Below are positions 27,263 through 37,143 of a DNA stretch of 64,000 nucleotides, one piece after another. Positions within the stretch are counted from its first letter, which is position 1. Every line of letters starts with the position of its first letter. The position numbers and the translations under genes are program-made. The DNA comes from Bacteroidota bacterium. GTDB lineage: Bacteria; Bacteroidota; Bacteroidia; Chitinophagales; Chitinophagaceae. The notes beneath the pieces were generated by a model, which was given only the letters and a program-made list of their open reading frames with translations, ran no database searches and was not told the origin of the DNA. The stretch lies in assembly GCA_013286425.1 (NCBI GenBank), contig JABDFS010000003.1, positions 1 through 64,000 on the forward strand. The letters run 5' to 3'.

Positions 27263-28354
27263 TTAATCAACCACAGACGCAACTTTTTCTTCAGAGAAAT
27301 TTGCATTCAGCATTGAAACACTTCTTGCAGTGATAGCTGCAAAGTTTTCAAAAGCAGCGCGCGAAATTTCATCATCACTCATCATTACAGGAACACCTTC
27401 ATCCCCACCTTCGCGAATACTTTGCACCAATGGAACCTGGCCTAGAAACGGAAGGTCATATTCTTCAGCCAAACGCTTTCCTCCTTCTTTTCCAAAAATG
27501 TAATACTTGTTGTTCGGTAACTCAGCAGGTGTGAAATACGCCATGTTCTCCACTAAACCAATTACCGGTACATTTAACTGCGCCTGGGCAAACATAGCAA
27601 TGCCTTTCTTCGCATCAGCCAATGCAACAAGCTGCGGTGTAGTAACAATAACAGCGCCTGTTACAGGAACGGTTTGCATCAATGTAAGATGAATATCGCC
27701 TGTGCCCGGCGGCATATCAATAACGAGATAATCAAGTTCGCCCCAATCAACATCGGTAACAAATTGTTTAATGGCGCTGCTTGCCATCGGGCCGCGCCAA
27801 ACCACTGCATTTTTTTCATCAACCAATAATCCGATGCTCATTAATTTAATGCCATAACGCTCCAGCGGAATGATCATGCCTTTGCCATTTACATCGCGCA
27901 TCATGGGCCGTTCGCCACGCACACCAAACATTATAGGAACGCTTGGGCCGTAAATATCAGCATCCATTAAACCGATCTTGGCATTGTGTTGTGATAAAGC
28001 CAGGGCAAGGTTTGCAGCCACCGTACTTTTTCCAACGCCGCCTTTGCCGCTTACTACTGCAATAATATTTTTTACGCCGGGTAAAATTGTTTTGCCATCG
28101 CTGCGCTTGCTGGTTGTATGAGAAGTAAAATTTACGTTCACTACAACACCGTCATTTATTTTTTGAACTGCATTTATACAATCTGTACGCAACACTTCTT
28201 TTAAAGGGCATGCAGGTGTGGTTAACACAATAGTAAATGACACTACATTGTCATTTATCAAAATATCTTTTACCATGTTTAGGGTAACGATATCTTTTCC
28301 AAGATCCGGTTCCTGTACACTGTTTAAAGCACTGAGAATATCATTTTCGTTCAT
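27263..28354 (-). CDS. mrp: Mrp/ApbC-type P-loop iron-sulfur carrier
   Basis: Cytoplasmic scaffold/carrier ATPase that transfers Fe-S clusters to apo-proteins; 363 residues from ATG 28354 (28357 also possible; the longer frame to 28378 adds a poor N-terminus). The first 90 residues are the MIP18/DUF59 domain with TPACPLKEVL. The deviant Walker A SGKGGVGKSTVAANLA lies near residue 105 and DMPPGTGD near residue 208. In the usual CxxC position after ENMAYF the sequence has TPAELPNNKYYIFG, with no cysteine, so cluster ligation must differ or be lost. Confidence 0.9.
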   Translation of the reverse strand: MNENDILSALNSVQEPDLGKDIVTLNMVKDILINDNVVSFTIVLTTPACPLKEVLRTDCINAVQKINDGVVVNVNFTSHTTSKRSDGKTILPGVKNIIAVVSGKGGVGKSTVAANLALALSQHNAKIGLMDADIYGPSVPIMFGVRGERPMMRDVNGKGMIIPLERYGIKLMSIGLLVDEKNAVVWRGPMASSAIKQFVTDVDWGELDYLVIDMPPGTGDIHLTLMQTVPVTGAVIVTTPQLVALADAKKGIAMFAQAQLNVPVIGLVENMAYFTPAELPNNKYYIFGKEGGKRLAEEYDLPFLGQVPLVQSIREGGDEGVPVMMSDDEISRAAFENFAAITARSVSMLNANFSEEKVASVVD

Positions 28355-28466
28355 CATCCATAATTTTGTTAAAAACATTCAGAGGGCCGCAAAGTTAACT
28401 GTGCATACGGTTTATTTGTTATGCCTTTACTTTCTTTGCATAAAAATTGATTTGGACTTAATAAGC

Positions 28467-29126
28467 ATGAACAAAGTTTTACGATATTCCCTTTTTATTG
28501 TTTTATTACTGTCTTCGTTGTACAGTAGAGCCCAGAACCAGACACAAAGAAAAGATTCAGTTGTTCAGTTATATGGTGTGGTAATGAGTGCCGACAGCTT
28601 ACGCGGGCTTGAAGCCACAAGTATAATTGTTGTGGGAACAGGACGGGGAACGATCACTAATAATGAAGGTGTTTTTTCGATTGCCGTTTTAAAAGGCGAT
28701 ACGATCCGTTTTTCAAGTGTTGGATTTAAAGATAAGTACGCTATTGTTCCGCTCAATCTACAGGGCACTCAATGGAGTGTTATACAATTAATGGTGAATG
28801 ATACTGCTTACCTGCCCTCAACCATTTTAAAACCAAGGCCAACACGTGCACAGTTTGAACGGGAATTTGTGAATGCAGATGTGCCTGCTGATGCTATTGA
28901 AATTGCAAGAAAAAATAATGATGAAGCAACCCGCAAAGCTTTAATGATGACGCTTCCTATTGATGGTGGTGAGGCTATGAATGCCCAGATACGCCAGCAA
29001 ACCCAGCAATATTATTATTCAGGCCAGCTTCCTCCGCAAAATATTTTCAATCCGGTAGCGTGGGCCGAATTTATCCAGGCCTGGAAGCGGGGCGATTATA
29101 AAAAGAAGAGCTCCAGTAATGATTAG
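28467..29126 (+). CDS. Exported protein with carboxypeptidase-regulatory-like domain
   Basis: 219-residue exported protein from ATG 28467; the frame is open for 83 codons upstream but that part overlaps the mrp start and lacks a signal. Signal peptide ends LYSRAQ. Residues about 35-110 form a CarboxypepD_reg-like beta-sandwich (LYGVVMSADSLRGLEAT, NNEGVFSIAVLKGDTIRFSS, VGFKDKY). The C-terminal part is polar with a Gln-rich QQTQQYYYSGQ and a basic tail (KKKSSSND). Probably periplasmic or at the outer membrane; function unknown. Confidence 0.75.
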   Translation: MNKVLRYSLFIVLLLSSLYSRAQNQTQRKDSVVQLYGVVMSADSLRGLEATSIIVVGTGRGTITNNEGVFSIAVLKGDTIRFSSVGFKDKYAIVPLNLQGTQWSVIQLMVNDTAYLPSTILKPRPTRAQFEREFVNADVPADAIEIARKNNDEATRKALMMTLPIDGGEAMNAQIRQQTQQYYYSGQLPPQNIFNPVAWAEFIQAWKRGDYKKKSSSND

Positions 29127-29185
29127 TGTACCTGCCATTCATTTATCTTAGCACATCGCCTTTAATTATTTAAAGTATTTCCTTT

Positions 29186-30658
29186 ATGAAAAAACTAATT
29201 GCTTCAATAGCAATACTTTTTGCTGTGTCATCATATGCGCAAAACAAAACAGTTACAGACGATAATGTTGTTGTAACAAAACACCAGCTAAAACTGGGCA
29301 ATACAGTCATTAATTATACAGCTACTGCAGGATTTATGCAGATGAAAGATGAGAACGATTCGCTTAAAGCAAAAGTGTTTTATGTTGCTTACACAAAAGA
29401 TGGAGAAGACACTTCCAAACGGCCTGTATTGTTTGCGTATAATGGCGGACCAGGTTCGGCTTCTGTGTGGTTGCATATGGGTGCGATCGGGCCGAAAAGA
29501 GTGGTATTAAGTGATAAAGGTGAAATGCAGCAACCTCCTTTTTCTTACACCAATAATGAATATACCTGGCTTGATAAAACAGACATCGTTTTTATTGACC
29601 CGATGATGACAGGTTTTACAAGGCCTGCACATGGTGAAGACAAATCTGATTTCACAGGCTATGAAAACGATACGCGTTTTGTGGGTGATTTTATTCGCTT
29701 ATATACTTCAAAAAATGCCAGGTGGAGCTCACCGAAATTTATTGGCGGCGAAAGCTATGGCACTACGCGTTCTGCAGGTGTTGCAAATTATTTGCAGGAA
29801 CGTTACGGCATGTATTTAAACGGCGTTATACTTATATCTGCCATCCTTGATTTTGGCGCTGATGAAACAGACCGCGGTAACGACAGGCCCTATCCTTTGC
29901 AACTGCCAACCTTCGCCGCAACCGCATGGTATCATCACAAATTATCTCCACAATATTCTGATCTGAAATCGCTATTAACCGAAGTGGAGAATTTTTCGAT
30001 GAATGATTATGCTACGGCTTTATTAAAAGGCGATGCCATCAGCGATGCAGAGAAAAACCGCATTGCAGATAAACTGCATGATTATACAGGCTTATCAAAA
30101 GATTATATACTTCAATCAAACCTGCGTTTACATGTCGGAAGATTTAATAAAGAATTAATGCGTGATTCAGGCTTGACAGTTGGCAGGTTAGACAGTCGTT
30201 TTACGGGTTATGATTATGATGAAGCCGGTGAAAATTTTGAATATGACCCAAGCTATGATAAAACCATTTACGGCCCGTTTGCAGCAGTGGTGAATGATTA
30301 CATTAAACGTGAATTAAAATTCAACAGCGAATTGCCTTATGAAGTTTTAACCGGCCGCGTTGGTTACTGGCCATTAAGCAATGATCATTATTTAAATGTT
30401 GCAGAAGAATTAAGGGAAGCGATGACAAAAAACCCTTTTCTTAAAGTCTGGATAGCGCAGGGTTATTATGATATGGCAACACCTTATTTCGCTACAGAAA
30501 ATGTTGTGGCGCATATGTTCCTTAAAAAAGATATTCGTCAAAATCTTCATTTTACTTTTTATGAAGCAGGCCATATGGTATATATAAACAAGCCTTCACT
30601 CGCTCAATTAAAAAATGATTTTTCATCTTTCATGCAACAGGCATTACCCAAACAATAG
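29186..30658 (+). CDS. S10-family serine carboxypeptidase
   Basis: Exported 490-residue alpha/beta-hydrolase-fold peptidase. The signal peptide ends SYAQ. NGGPGSASVW near residue 89 forms the oxyanion region, GGESYGTTR near residue 192 holds the nucleophilic Ser, QGYYDMATPY gives the Asp and YEAGHMVYIN the His. Such enzymes remove C-terminal residues in the periplasm, probably for peptide uptake. Gene stands alone on the plus strand ahead of pfkA. Confidence 0.93.
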   Translation: MKKLIASIAILFAVSSYAQNKTVTDDNVVVTKHQLKLGNTVINYTATAGFMQMKDENDSLKAKVFYVAYTKDGEDTSKRPVLFAYNGGPGSASVWLHMGAIGPKRVVLSDKGEMQQPPFSYTNNEYTWLDKTDIVFIDPMMTGFTRPAHGEDKSDFTGYENDTRFVGDFIRLYTSKNARWSSPKFIGGESYGTTRSAGVANYLQERYGMYLNGVILISAILDFGADETDRGNDRPYPLQLPTFAATAWYHHKLSPQYSDLKSLLTEVENFSMNDYATALLKGDAISDAEKNRIADKLHDYTGLSKDYILQSNLRLHVGRFNKELMRDSGLTVGRLDSRFTGYDYDEAGENFEYDPSYDKTIYGPFAAVVNDYIKRELKFNSELPYEVLTGRVGYWPLSNDHYLNVAEELREAMTKNPFLKVWIAQGYYDMATPYFATENVVAHMFLKKDIRQNLHFTFYEAGHMVYINKPSLAQLKNDFSSFMQQALPKQ

Positions 30659-30707
30659 TTAGTTTTTATAATAGCTGATTGCTTAAAACAACATCGGTAA
30701 AAAACCT

Positions 30708-30715
30708 TATTTTTG
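30708..30715 (+). promoter_or_regulatory. Bacteroidota -7 box (TATTTTTG) for pfkA-pyk
   Basis: Exact TAnnTTTG match about 65 bases before the pfkA ATG at 30780. A TTG lies at 30679-30681, somewhat farther upstream than the preferred spacing, so the -33 assignment is weak. Confidence 0.45.
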
Positions 30716-30779
30716 GCGCGTTGAGCAAGAAACTTAAACTGCAAGTAATTATTAAACAAGTATTAACTGATTGCATTAG

Positions 30780-31784
30780 ATGTCAGCAAAAGTTACCAAA
30801 ATAGGAGTTTTAACATCGGGAGGAGATTCACCAGGTATGAATGCAGCTATAAGAGCTGTAGTAAGAACAAGTATTTACCGCGGACTTGACGTTTTTGGGA
30901 TCATGCGCGGTTACAGCGGAATGATTGAAGATGATATTTACCAGATGAATTCCCGCTCCGTAGCCAATATTATTCAGCGTGGAGGAACCATTTTAAAAAC
31001 TGCCCGAAGCAAAGATTTCTATAACGAAGATGGCCGAAAAAAAGCATATGCAAATCTGGTAAAGCGCGGCATTGACGGGCTTGTGGTAATTGGTGGCGAT
31101 GGAAGTTTTACAGGCGCTTATAAACTCAGTAAAGAGTTCGGTATTCCCTGCATTGGTCTTCCCGGTACTATAGATAAAGATTTATATGGTACTGATTTTA
31201 CCATTGGTTTTGATACTGCCGCCAATACAGCTGTTCAGGCAATAGATAAAATTCGTGATACAGCAGAATCGCACGACAGGCTTTTTGTTGTTGAAGTAAT
31301 GGGCAGGCACGCCGGCTACATTGCATTGCACAGCGGGATTGCAACAGGTGCTGAAAATATTTTAATGCCTGAAGTAAATACCACGCTCGATGATATGGTT
31401 GCCTCTTTATCAGAACAGGAAAAAAGAAAGAAGCTGGTAAATCTTGTTATTGTTGCTGAAGGTTACACACCCGATCCCTCACAGCCACATTTAAAAGGCG
31501 CGGCAGAAACTACACGCCTTATGGAAGAAAGATTAAAAGGGCTTGAAATAAGAGTTACCATTTTAGGACATATTCAAAGAGGCGGCCCACCATCATGCAT
31601 GGACAGGTTTATTGCAAGCCGTATGGGATTTCACGCCGTGGAATGTTTAATAGAAGGAAGGCACAACGTTATGGTTGGTATTCTTCACAATAATATGCAT
31701 TACACTCCTCTTGAAATTGCAATTCGTGAAAAGCAGAAAATAAGCGAAGACTGGATGAATATTGTAAAGATATTAGCGAGCTGA
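30780..31784 (+). CDS. pfkA: ATP-dependent 6-phosphofructokinase
   Basis: Glycolytic enzyme phosphorylating fructose 6-phosphate to the 1,6-bisphosphate. 334 residues. TSGGDSPGMNAAIR opens the ATP site near residue 12; VIGGDGSFTGA near residue 105 has Gly (GGDGS) where PPi-dependent enzymes have Asp, supporting ATP as donor; GTIDKDLYGTD near residue 129 carries the catalytic Asp pair, and MGRHAGYIAL follows. pyk begins 36 bases downstream, so the two rate-setting glycolytic kinases are likely co-transcribed. Confidence 0.96.
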   Translation: MSAKVTKIGVLTSGGDSPGMNAAIRAVVRTSIYRGLDVFGIMRGYSGMIEDDIYQMNSRSVANIIQRGGTILKTARSKDFYNEDGRKKAYANLVKRGIDGLVVIGGDGSFTGAYKLSKEFGIPCIGLPGTIDKDLYGTDFTIGFDTAANTAVQAIDKIRDTAESHDRLFVVEVMGRHAGYIALHSGIATGAENILMPEVNTTLDDMVASLSEQEKRKKLVNLVIVAEGYTPDPSQPHLKGAAETTRLMEERLKGLEIRVTILGHIQRGGPPSCMDRFIASRMGFHAVECLIEGRHNVMVGILHNNMHYTPLEIAIREKQKISEDWMNIVKILAS

Positions 31785-31820
31785 TCTCAATTGAATTTAA
31801 AAAATTAATATTAAAACTTA

Positions 31821-33314
31821 ATGTCAGAAAATATTACGAAATACCTGCACAAGAATATGGATCGCCAGGCAGGTATAGAGCACACATTTCACCGCACTAA
31901 AATAGTGGCAACGGTTGGCCCATCCTGCGATACATATGAAAAAATGTTAGAGCTTGCAAGAGCAGGTGTAAATGTTTTCCGTTTAAATTTTTCGCATGGA
32001 AATCAGGATGACAAAGCCAAAATTTTAGGGTTTATTGAAAGGATGAATGAAGAAGAACCTTTTAATATTTCATCGCTGGCAGATCTTCAGGGCCCGAAAC
32101 TTAGGGTGGGCGATCTGCAAAATGGTTTGCTTGAAATTAACAACGGCGACATTCTTACTTTCACGTCAAAAGAAAAAGTGCTGGGCACTAAGGAGAAGAT
32201 TTATGTGTCTTATCCAAACTTGCATGCCGATGTTAAAGTAGGTGATAAAATTTTGATTGATGACGGTAAGCTTGAGGTGGTAGTTATTGAAATAACACCG
32301 GATGATGAAGTAAAAGTTGCTGTTACTTATGGCGGTATTTTGTTACCTAAAAAAGGGGTTAACCTTCCTGATACAGATATATCGCTACCTGCATTGACGG
32401 AAAAAGATCTCGCCGATCTTGATTTTATACTGCAACATAATTTTGACTGGATAGCACTTTCATTTGTACGTAAAGCAGAAGATATTATTGATCTTAAAGC
32501 AAGGATCGCAGAAAAAAATTCCCCCAGCAAGGTTATTGCAAAAATTGAAATGCCTTCCGCGTTAAATGATCTGCGCAATATTATTCTTGAGTCTGATGCA
32601 GTAATGGTTGCCCGTGGCGATTTGGGTGTTGAACTGCCGGTTGAAAAAGTACCGATGGCACAACGCGATATCATTCGCAAATGCATTCATCGTGCAAAGC
32701 CTGTAATTGTTGCTACGCAGATGATGGAAAGCATGATCGATCATATAAAACCCAACAGGAGTGAAATAACTGACGTTGCCAATGCAGTGCTTGAAGGTGC
32801 TGATGCTGTAATGCTGAGTGCTGAAACAGCAACAGGAAAGCATCCTGCGTTAGTGGTTGATACTATGCGCCGCATTATTATTGAAGTGGAAAAAACAGAA
32901 TACCGTTATAATCGTGAAGAAGACCTGAAGCCGCTTGCACACTCTCCATCTTTCTTAAGCGATGCCATTTGTTATAATGCATGCAAGATTGCAAAAGACG
33001 CTAATGCAGATGCATTGATCGGGATGACGCAGACAGGTTACACGGCATTTACATTAAGCAGTTACAGGCCTAAAAGCCCCCTATACATTTTTACTAAAAA
33101 GCAAAGTCTTGTAAACCAGTTAAGTTTAAGCTGGGGTGTTCGTGCTTTTTATTACGATGAAGAAATAAGTTTGGATGATATAATTTTTGATCAGATAGAT
33201 ATTTTAAAAGAAAGAGGGTTTCTTAAAAAAGATGATGTGGCAATCAACACGGGAAGCACGCCGGTTAACCTGCATCTTCCCACGAATGTTTTAAAGATTA
33301 CAAAAGTTGAATAA
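31821..33314 (+). CDS. pyk: Pyruvate kinase
   Basis: Last enzyme of glycolysis, making pyruvate and ATP from phosphoenolpyruvate. 497 residues from ATG 31821 (an ATG at codon 13 is an alternative). KIVATVGPSCDTYEKM, FRLNFSHG, KIEMPSAL and VARGDLGVELP near residue 262 are the active-site strands; a C-terminal allosteric domain is present. A strong terminator follows the stop, closing the pfkA-pyk unit. Confidence 0.96.
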   Translation: MSENITKYLHKNMDRQAGIEHTFHRTKIVATVGPSCDTYEKMLELARAGVNVFRLNFSHGNQDDKAKILGFIERMNEEEPFNISSLADLQGPKLRVGDLQNGLLEINNGDILTFTSKEKVLGTKEKIYVSYPNLHADVKVGDKILIDDGKLEVVVIEITPDDEVKVAVTYGGILLPKKGVNLPDTDISLPALTEKDLADLDFILQHNFDWIALSFVRKAEDIIDLKARIAEKNSPSKVIAKIEMPSALNDLRNIILESDAVMVARGDLGVELPVEKVPMAQRDIIRKCIHRAKPVIVATQMMESMIDHIKPNRSEITDVANAVLEGADAVMLSAETATGKHPALVVDTMRRIIIEVEKTEYRYNREEDLKPLAHSPSFLSDAICYNACKIAKDANADALIGMTQTGYTAFTLSSYRPKSPLYIFTKKQSLVNQLSLSWGVRAFYYDEEISLDDIIFDQIDILKERGFLKKDDVAINTGSTPVNLHLPTNVLKITKVE

Positions 33315-33320
33315 AGTATT

Positions 33321-33348
33321 TCCCCCGAAAAAACGGGGGATTTTTTTT
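33321..33348 (+). terminator. Terminator after pyk
   Basis: A 7-bp stem, TCCCCCG at 33321-33327 and CGGGGGA at 33334-33340, around an A6 loop, followed by eight T residues. A textbook intrinsic terminator seven bases after the pyk stop. Confidence 0.92.
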
Positions 33349-33457
33349 GTGTGATTGTTACACTTTGTTTGTAAATTTTGGTTACATAATAAGCTTGTTG
33401 CACACTTATTATAAACCAACTTTAATCAAAACAACTATTTGCTTAATTGTAGTTAAT

Positions 33458-35098
33458 ATGAGAAATTTAATGCTTGCTCTCTTTATACTGATAACAGCAA
33501 CATGTATTGCTCAACAATCATCATTAAATGTAATTCCAGAGCCTGCAAAGGTTGAAGTGAAAGATGGAAATTTTATAATCACTCCATCAACTAAAATTAT
33601 TGTAGAAGCTTCTGGTGCTACCAACAGCATAAATTTTTTAAATGATTATCTGAGGAAATTCTATGGCTTTGAATTAAAAACATCAAAAGAAAAATCGACC
33701 TCAAATAATATTATAGAGTTGAATTTTGAAAGGCTTGATAACTCAATCGCCGGCACTTATAAAATGGATGTCGATAAAAATAAAATTTACATTGGTGGTA
33801 ATGACGAACAAGGAGTTTTTTATGGCATTCAAACTTTGATACAATTATTACCGACAGAAAAATCAAACAGTTTGAACGTGCAGTCATGCAGCATTGTTGA
33901 TTCACCACGTTTTGCTTACCGTGGTTTGCATTTAGATTGCGGCAGGCATTTTTTCTCTGTTGATTTTGTAAAGCAGTACATAGATTTCATCGCCATGCAT
34001 AAGATGAATACATTTCACTGGCACCTGACTGAAGACCAGGGCTGGCGCATCGAAATAAAAAAATATCCTAAGCTTACACAGGTTGGTGGCTGCAGAAACG
34101 GAACCATCACCGGTCATCATCCGGGTACCGGAAACGATGATAAAAAAGATTGTGGTTATTATACGCAGGCGCAAATAAAAGAGATCGTAAAGTATGCAGC
34201 AGACCGTTACATCACTATCATTCCTGAAATAGAAATGCCCGGTCATGCATCTGCAGCCATTGCTGCTTATCCGCAATTAAGTTGCTTTCCTGATTCATCA
34301 ACAAAAATTGCAAGAGGAGTTATTTGGAGTGGCGATTCAACTGGCAAACAAGTGCAACAAAGCTGGGGCGTTTACCCTGATGTTTTTTGTCCAAACGATT
34401 ATACTTTCAAATTTTTAGAGAATGTTCTGGATGAAGTAATGCAATTATTCCCTTCAAAATATATTCATATCGGCGGCGATGAATGCCCTAAAACATATTG
34501 GAAGCAATCTGCATTTTGCCAGCAGTTAATTAAAGATAGTGGCTTGCAAAATGAAGAAGGTTTACAGAGTTATTTTATTAGTAAGATTGAAAGATATTTA
34601 AACAGCAAAGGCCGTTCAATAATTGGCTGGGACGAAATTCTTGAAGGCGGTGTTGCCCCCAATGCTACTGTAATGAGTTGGCGAGGCGAAAAAGGCGGTA
34701 TCAACGCAGCACAACAACATCATAAAGTTATTATGACGCCAACAACATATGTGTACTTTGATTATTCGCAGACAAAACATGAAGACAGTTTAACTATTGG
34801 TGGCTATTTGCCTGTAGAAACAGTGTATAATTATGAACCTTTGCCTGCACAGCTTTCTTTAGAAGAGCAAAAGTATATTACAGGCGCACAGGCAAACCTA
34901 TGGACTGAATACATAAGCAATCCCGCAAAAGTTGAATATATGTTGTTCCCGAGGTTAGATGCATTGAGTGAAGTTTTATGGAGCCCGAAAGACAACAAAA
35001 ACTGGGATGATTTTAAAACACGTTTACAACAACAATATAAGCGATACGATCTGTTGAACGTACGCTATAATATACAAGGCATGAACAAAGGAGAATAA
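33458..35098 (+). CDS. GH20 beta-N-acetylhexosaminidase
   Basis: Exported 546-residue glycosidase removing terminal GlcNAc or GalNAc from oligosaccharides. ATG 33458 (second ATG four codons later) starts a signal peptide ending CIAQ; the frame opens earlier at 33347 but that stretch is across the terminator. Residues about 25-150 are the GH20b domain, then the TIM barrel with LHLDCGRHFF-type LHLDCGR, EIEMPGHASA and HIGGDECPKTYW near residue 337, which gives the catalytic Asp-Glu pair. The nagB-LmbE gene follows after 66 bases; together they suggest chitin-oligomer or glycan GlcNAc use. Confidence 0.93.
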   Translation: MRNLMLALFILITATCIAQQSSLNVIPEPAKVEVKDGNFIITPSTKIIVEASGATNSINFLNDYLRKFYGFELKTSKEKSTSNNIIELNFERLDNSIAGTYKMDVDKNKIYIGGNDEQGVFYGIQTLIQLLPTEKSNSLNVQSCSIVDSPRFAYRGLHLDCGRHFFSVDFVKQYIDFIAMHKMNTFHWHLTEDQGWRIEIKKYPKLTQVGGCRNGTITGHHPGTGNDDKKDCGYYTQAQIKEIVKYAADRYITIIPEIEMPGHASAAIAAYPQLSCFPDSSTKIARGVIWSGDSTGKQVQQSWGVYPDVFCPNDYTFKFLENVLDEVMQLFPSKYIHIGGDECPKTYWKQSAFCQQLIKDSGLQNEEGLQSYFISKIERYLNSKGRSIIGWDEILEGGVAPNATVMSWRGEKGGINAAQQHHKVIMTPTTYVYFDYSQTKHEDSLTIGGYLPVETVYNYEPLPAQLSLEEQKYITGAQANLWTEYISNPAKVEYMLFPRLDALSEVLWSPKDNKNWDDFKTRLQQQYKRYDLLNVRYNIQGMNKGE

Positions 35099-35164
35099 AA
35101 TAAACAAACGTTTACATCAAAACAATTAAACAATAATTTTAAACAGTATCAACATTCATTTATC

Positions 35165-37063
35165 ATGGTAGATTCTTTTGAAAAAATTCCGGTTGAAATT
35201 TTTCCAACACCGAAGGAAGGTTCACAATATGCTGCCGGAGAAATTGCAAAACTCATCAGGCAAAAACAACAGGAAGGCAAACAATGTATATTAGGTTTAG
35301 CTACAGGTTCAACGCCTTTGAGCATGTATAAAGAACTCGTTCGTTTGCACAAAGAAGAAGGCCTCAGCTTTAAGAATGTGATCACGTTTAATCTTGATGA
35401 ATATTATCCGATCGCACGCAACGCATTTCAAAGCTATTGGAGTTTTATGCACAGGCATTTGTTTGATCATATTGATATCAATCCTGAAAATATTCATATT
35501 CCTAATGGCGAACTATCAAAAGAAGAAGCAAAAGAATATTGCATTCAATATGAAAAAATGATTGATGATGCCGGCGGCATCGATTTGCAGATATTAGGTA
35601 TCGGCAACAATGGACATATTGGTTTTAACGAACCGGGCTCAAGTATTTTTTCAAAAACGCGCTTAACAAATCTTGATAACAACACGCGTGTTGCTAATGC
35701 AAGAGAATTTCAAAACATATCAAAAGTGCCGAGGCTTGCTGTTACAATGGGCATCAGTACGATTATGAAGGCACGCCGCGTTTTATTAATGGCATGGAGT
35801 TTTAAAGCGCCTATCGTTGCAAAGTCTGTTGAAGGTTATGTTACAGAACATATTCCTGCGAGCATTTTGCAGCAGCATAACAACTGCACATTTATTTTAG
35901 ATGAACAATCTGCTTCAGAACTTACCCGATTGAAATCACCATGGTTAACCGGACAAATTGAATGGACGCCAAAGATGATTAAACGCGCTGTTGTAAATCT
36001 TGCGTTGAAACTGAACAAACCTGTATTAAGTCTTACAACAGTTGATTACAATGAAAATGGATTAGGGGAACTGTTGGTTGAAAAAGGTGATGCATATGAA
36101 ATAAACCTGCAGGTATATTATTTATTGCGCGACAGTATTACAGGTTGGCCTGGCGGAAAACCAAATGTTGATCTGCCAACACATCCTGAACGCAGTGAAC
36201 CATATCCAAAACGTGTTATCATTTTTTCACCACATCCTGATGATGATATTATAAGCATGGGCGGAACATTTATGCGTTTACACGACCAGGGTCATGAAGT
36301 GCATGTTGCTTATCAGACCAGCGGCAATATTGCTGTTACAGACGAATTCGTAACACGTTTTTTAGATTTTGCAGTAGGCTTTGAAAGTTTGTTTAACATC
36401 AATACTGAAAAGAGCAGCAAGATTCTGGAAGACGCACAAAACTTTCTTTCATTAAAAAAACCTGAACAAACCGATACGCCTGAAATACGCGCTGTAAAAG
36501 GTTTAATAAGAAGAGCAGAAGCAAAAGCAACCTGTAAATATGTAGGCCTGCCTGAAGGCCGTTGGCATTTTCAAAACCTGCCGTTTTACGAAACAGGTAC
36601 AGTAGAAAAAAAACCAATGGGCGAAGAAGATGTTTTGTTAACGATGCAATTGTTGCGTGAAATAAAACCGCAACAGGTGTATTGCGCCGGTGATCTTGCC
36701 GATCCGCATGGAACACATAAAGTTTGTTTGGATATTGTTTTTGAAAGTTTAAAAAGAATAAAAGCTGAAGGTGATGAATGGGTAAATGATTGCTGGATAT
36801 GGTTGTATAAAGGTGCATGGCAGGAATGGGATATTGCAGATATTGAAATGGCAATACCGATGAGTCCAGACCAGGTCATAAAAAAGCGCAACGGCATATT
36901 TATTCATCAAAGCCAGAAAGATTCTGTCCCTTTCCAGGGAAATGATAACCGTGAATTCTGGCAACGTGCAGAAGATCGTAACAGTAATACGGCAAATCTT
37001 TACTCGGCTTTAGGTTTAACAAAATATGCAGCCATGGAAGCTTTTGTCAGATGGAAATACTGA
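35165..37063 (+). CDS. nagB: Glucosamine-6-phosphate deaminase fused to a PIG-L/LmbE deacetylase-like domain
   Basis: Bifunctional-looking 632-residue protein. Residues about 1-265 are NagB (LGLATGSTPLSMYKEL, NLDEYYPI, ILGIGNNGHIGFNEPGS), turning glucosamine 6-phosphate into fructose 6-phosphate and ammonia. From about residue 345 a PIG-L/LmbE domain begins with IIFSPHPDDDIISMGG (metal-binding His-Pro-Asp-Asp) and ends with PHGTHKVC, a family of GlcNAc N-deacetylases. The order suits a two-step use of N-acetylglucosamine 6-phosphate, with the second domain replacing NagA, which is not seen nearby. This fusion is known in Bacteroidota; the activity of the second domain is inferred. Confidence 0.92.
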   Translation: MVDSFEKIPVEIFPTPKEGSQYAAGEIAKLIRQKQQEGKQCILGLATGSTPLSMYKELVRLHKEEGLSFKNVITFNLDEYYPIARNAFQSYWSFMHRHLFDHIDINPENIHIPNGELSKEEAKEYCIQYEKMIDDAGGIDLQILGIGNNGHIGFNEPGSSIFSKTRLTNLDNNTRVANAREFQNISKVPRLAVTMGISTIMKARRVLLMAWSFKAPIVAKSVEGYVTEHIPASILQQHNNCTFILDEQSASELTRLKSPWLTGQIEWTPKMIKRAVVNLALKLNKPVLSLTTVDYNENGLGELLVEKGDAYEINLQVYYLLRDSITGWPGGKPNVDLPTHPERSEPYPKRVIIFSPHPDDDIISMGGTFMRLHDQGHEVHVAYQTSGNIAVTDEFVTRFLDFAVGFESLFNINTEKSSKILEDAQNFLSLKKPEQTDTPEIRAVKGLIRRAEAKATCKYVGLPEGRWHFQNLPFYETGTVEKKPMGEEDVLLTMQLLREIKPQQVYCAGDLADPHGTHKVCLDIVFESLKRIKAEGDEWVNDCWIWLYKGAWQEWDIADIEMAIPMSPDQVIKKRNGIFIHQSQKDSVPFQGNDNREFWQRAEDRNSNTANLYSALGLTKYAAMEAFVRWKY

Positions 37064-37143
37064 TTAAACTTTCAAACAAAATATCTCTCCAACATTATAC
37101 AATTTGATGGAATAGATTTTGCGGGACAATAAAAAATATAATT

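Noticed and set aside
36399-36854. 151-codon reverse frame inside nagB
   Set aside because: Lies wholly within the LmbE domain code; Leu/His-rich composition typical of an antisense shadow.
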